From: an uncultured euryarchaeote
GTDB lineage: Archaea > Thermoplasmatota > Poseidoniia > Poseidoniales > Thalassarchaeaceae
DNA length: 5,065 nucleotides
Direction: 5' to 3'
Assembly: GCA_937876055.1 (NCBI GenBank)
Contig: CALEIW010000004.1
Coordinates: 1-5,065 of the forward strand
Numbering within the stretch: the stretch's first letter is position 1; the number at the start of each line of letters is the position of its first letter. Shown piece after piece: positions 4,881-5,065 of this stretch. The notes beneath the pieces were generated by a model. It was not told the DNA's origin. It searched no databases and saw only the letters and a program-made list of their open reading frames with translations. The position numbers were made by a program, and so were the translations under genes.

Positions 4881-5065
4881 GGTGCCGAAAGAGCGATTGC
4901 GAATACAATAATTACGGCATAGAGCAATAAAAACCCAATAGTAAGTATAATTGAAACCCAAGAAATAACATTCGCCGCCTTTGCCATACCTGCATCTGGA
5001 TGTCCGGGATGTTGTTCGGCTACTTCCATAGCGGATTTTGCAAGTATCAAACCAGGTATTGCGGT
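4871..5065 (-). CDS. Small membrane protein, C-terminal end (CD225/DUF4190-like, partial)
   Basis: An open frame of 64 codons enters from the right edge and stops at TAG (4871-4873). It reads AIPGLILAKSAMEVAEQ, then a His/Pro/Gly-rich loop (HPGHPDAGMAKAAN), and a long hydrophobic helix (about residues 34-60) before a short tail. A short segment ending in LAKSA, a polar loop and then A-x-x-A-A-x-x-x-x-W-V-S-I-I-L is the pattern of CD225/dispanin and DUF4190 two-helix membrane proteins. This match is from memory and the first helix is mostly outside the window, so the family is tentative. The continuous frame, the clear helix and the tidy convergent end next to fibrillarin support a real gene. 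Function is unknown. It has no obvious link to the sRNP genes. Confidence 0.65.
   Translation of the reverse strand, partial: TAIPGLILAKSAMEVAEQHPGHPDAGMAKAANVISWVSIILTIGFLLLYAVIIVFAIALSAPQA

Noticed and set aside
1..5065. CRISPR arrays, transposons, tRNA or rRNA genes, or a new defence system
   Set aside because: No regularly spaced repeats, transposase motifs, terminal inverted repeats or tRNA-like cloverleaf were seen. Almost every base belongs to recognisable genes or short intergenic gaps.

Overview
The window reads as archaeal chromosome, most likely from a mesophilic euryarchaeon. It encodes the sliding clamp PCNA, the archaeal transcript-cleavage factor TFS, and the Nop5-fibrillarin pair of the box C/D methylation machine, none of which has this form in bacteria. 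TATA-like boxes sit 26-27 bases before several starts, moderate GC content, and GTG starts are common. A Thermoplasmatota/Poseidoniia-like (marine group II/III) source is my guess from the general look of the proteins, and it is not proven by the window.

Layout from left to right. (1) Minus strand, 1-145: the N-terminal part of a small membrane protein cut by the window edge. (2) Minus strand, 200-1363: a membrane-anchored family 2 glycosyltransferase overlapping the 3' end of pcn by 11 bases, or starting 61 bases after it if its second Met is used. (3) Minus strand, 1353-2102: PCNA. Its leader holds a TATA-like box, a possible nine-codon upstream ORF and a Shine-Dalgarno site. (4) Minus strand, 2211-2591: TFS, with a GTG start, a strong Shine-Dalgarno site and a hairpin/T-tract terminator that abuts the pcn TATA-like box. 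(5) Minus strand, 2680-3054: a CrcB/Fluc fluoride channel. (6) Plus strand, 3148-4152 and 4149-4859: Nop5 and fibrillarin, overlapping by four bases (GTGA). (7) Minus strand, 4871-5065: the C-terminal end of a small two-helix membrane protein, converging on fibrillarin with a hairpin over the junction.

Most of the window is core information processing: replication clamp, RNA polymerase rescue, and rRNA/tRNA 2'-O-methylation. Two accessory functions, fluoride export and a surface or lipid glycosyltransferase, lie among them. I found no CRISPR array, mobile element, tRNA, rRNA or defence island. The best leads are small: the pcn leader ORF, strong divergence of the Nop5 GAEK/ALFR motifs together with a changed fibrillarin DVAQ motif, a Met in the Phe-box of the fluoride channel, and an unusual CX4C zinc knuckle in TFS.
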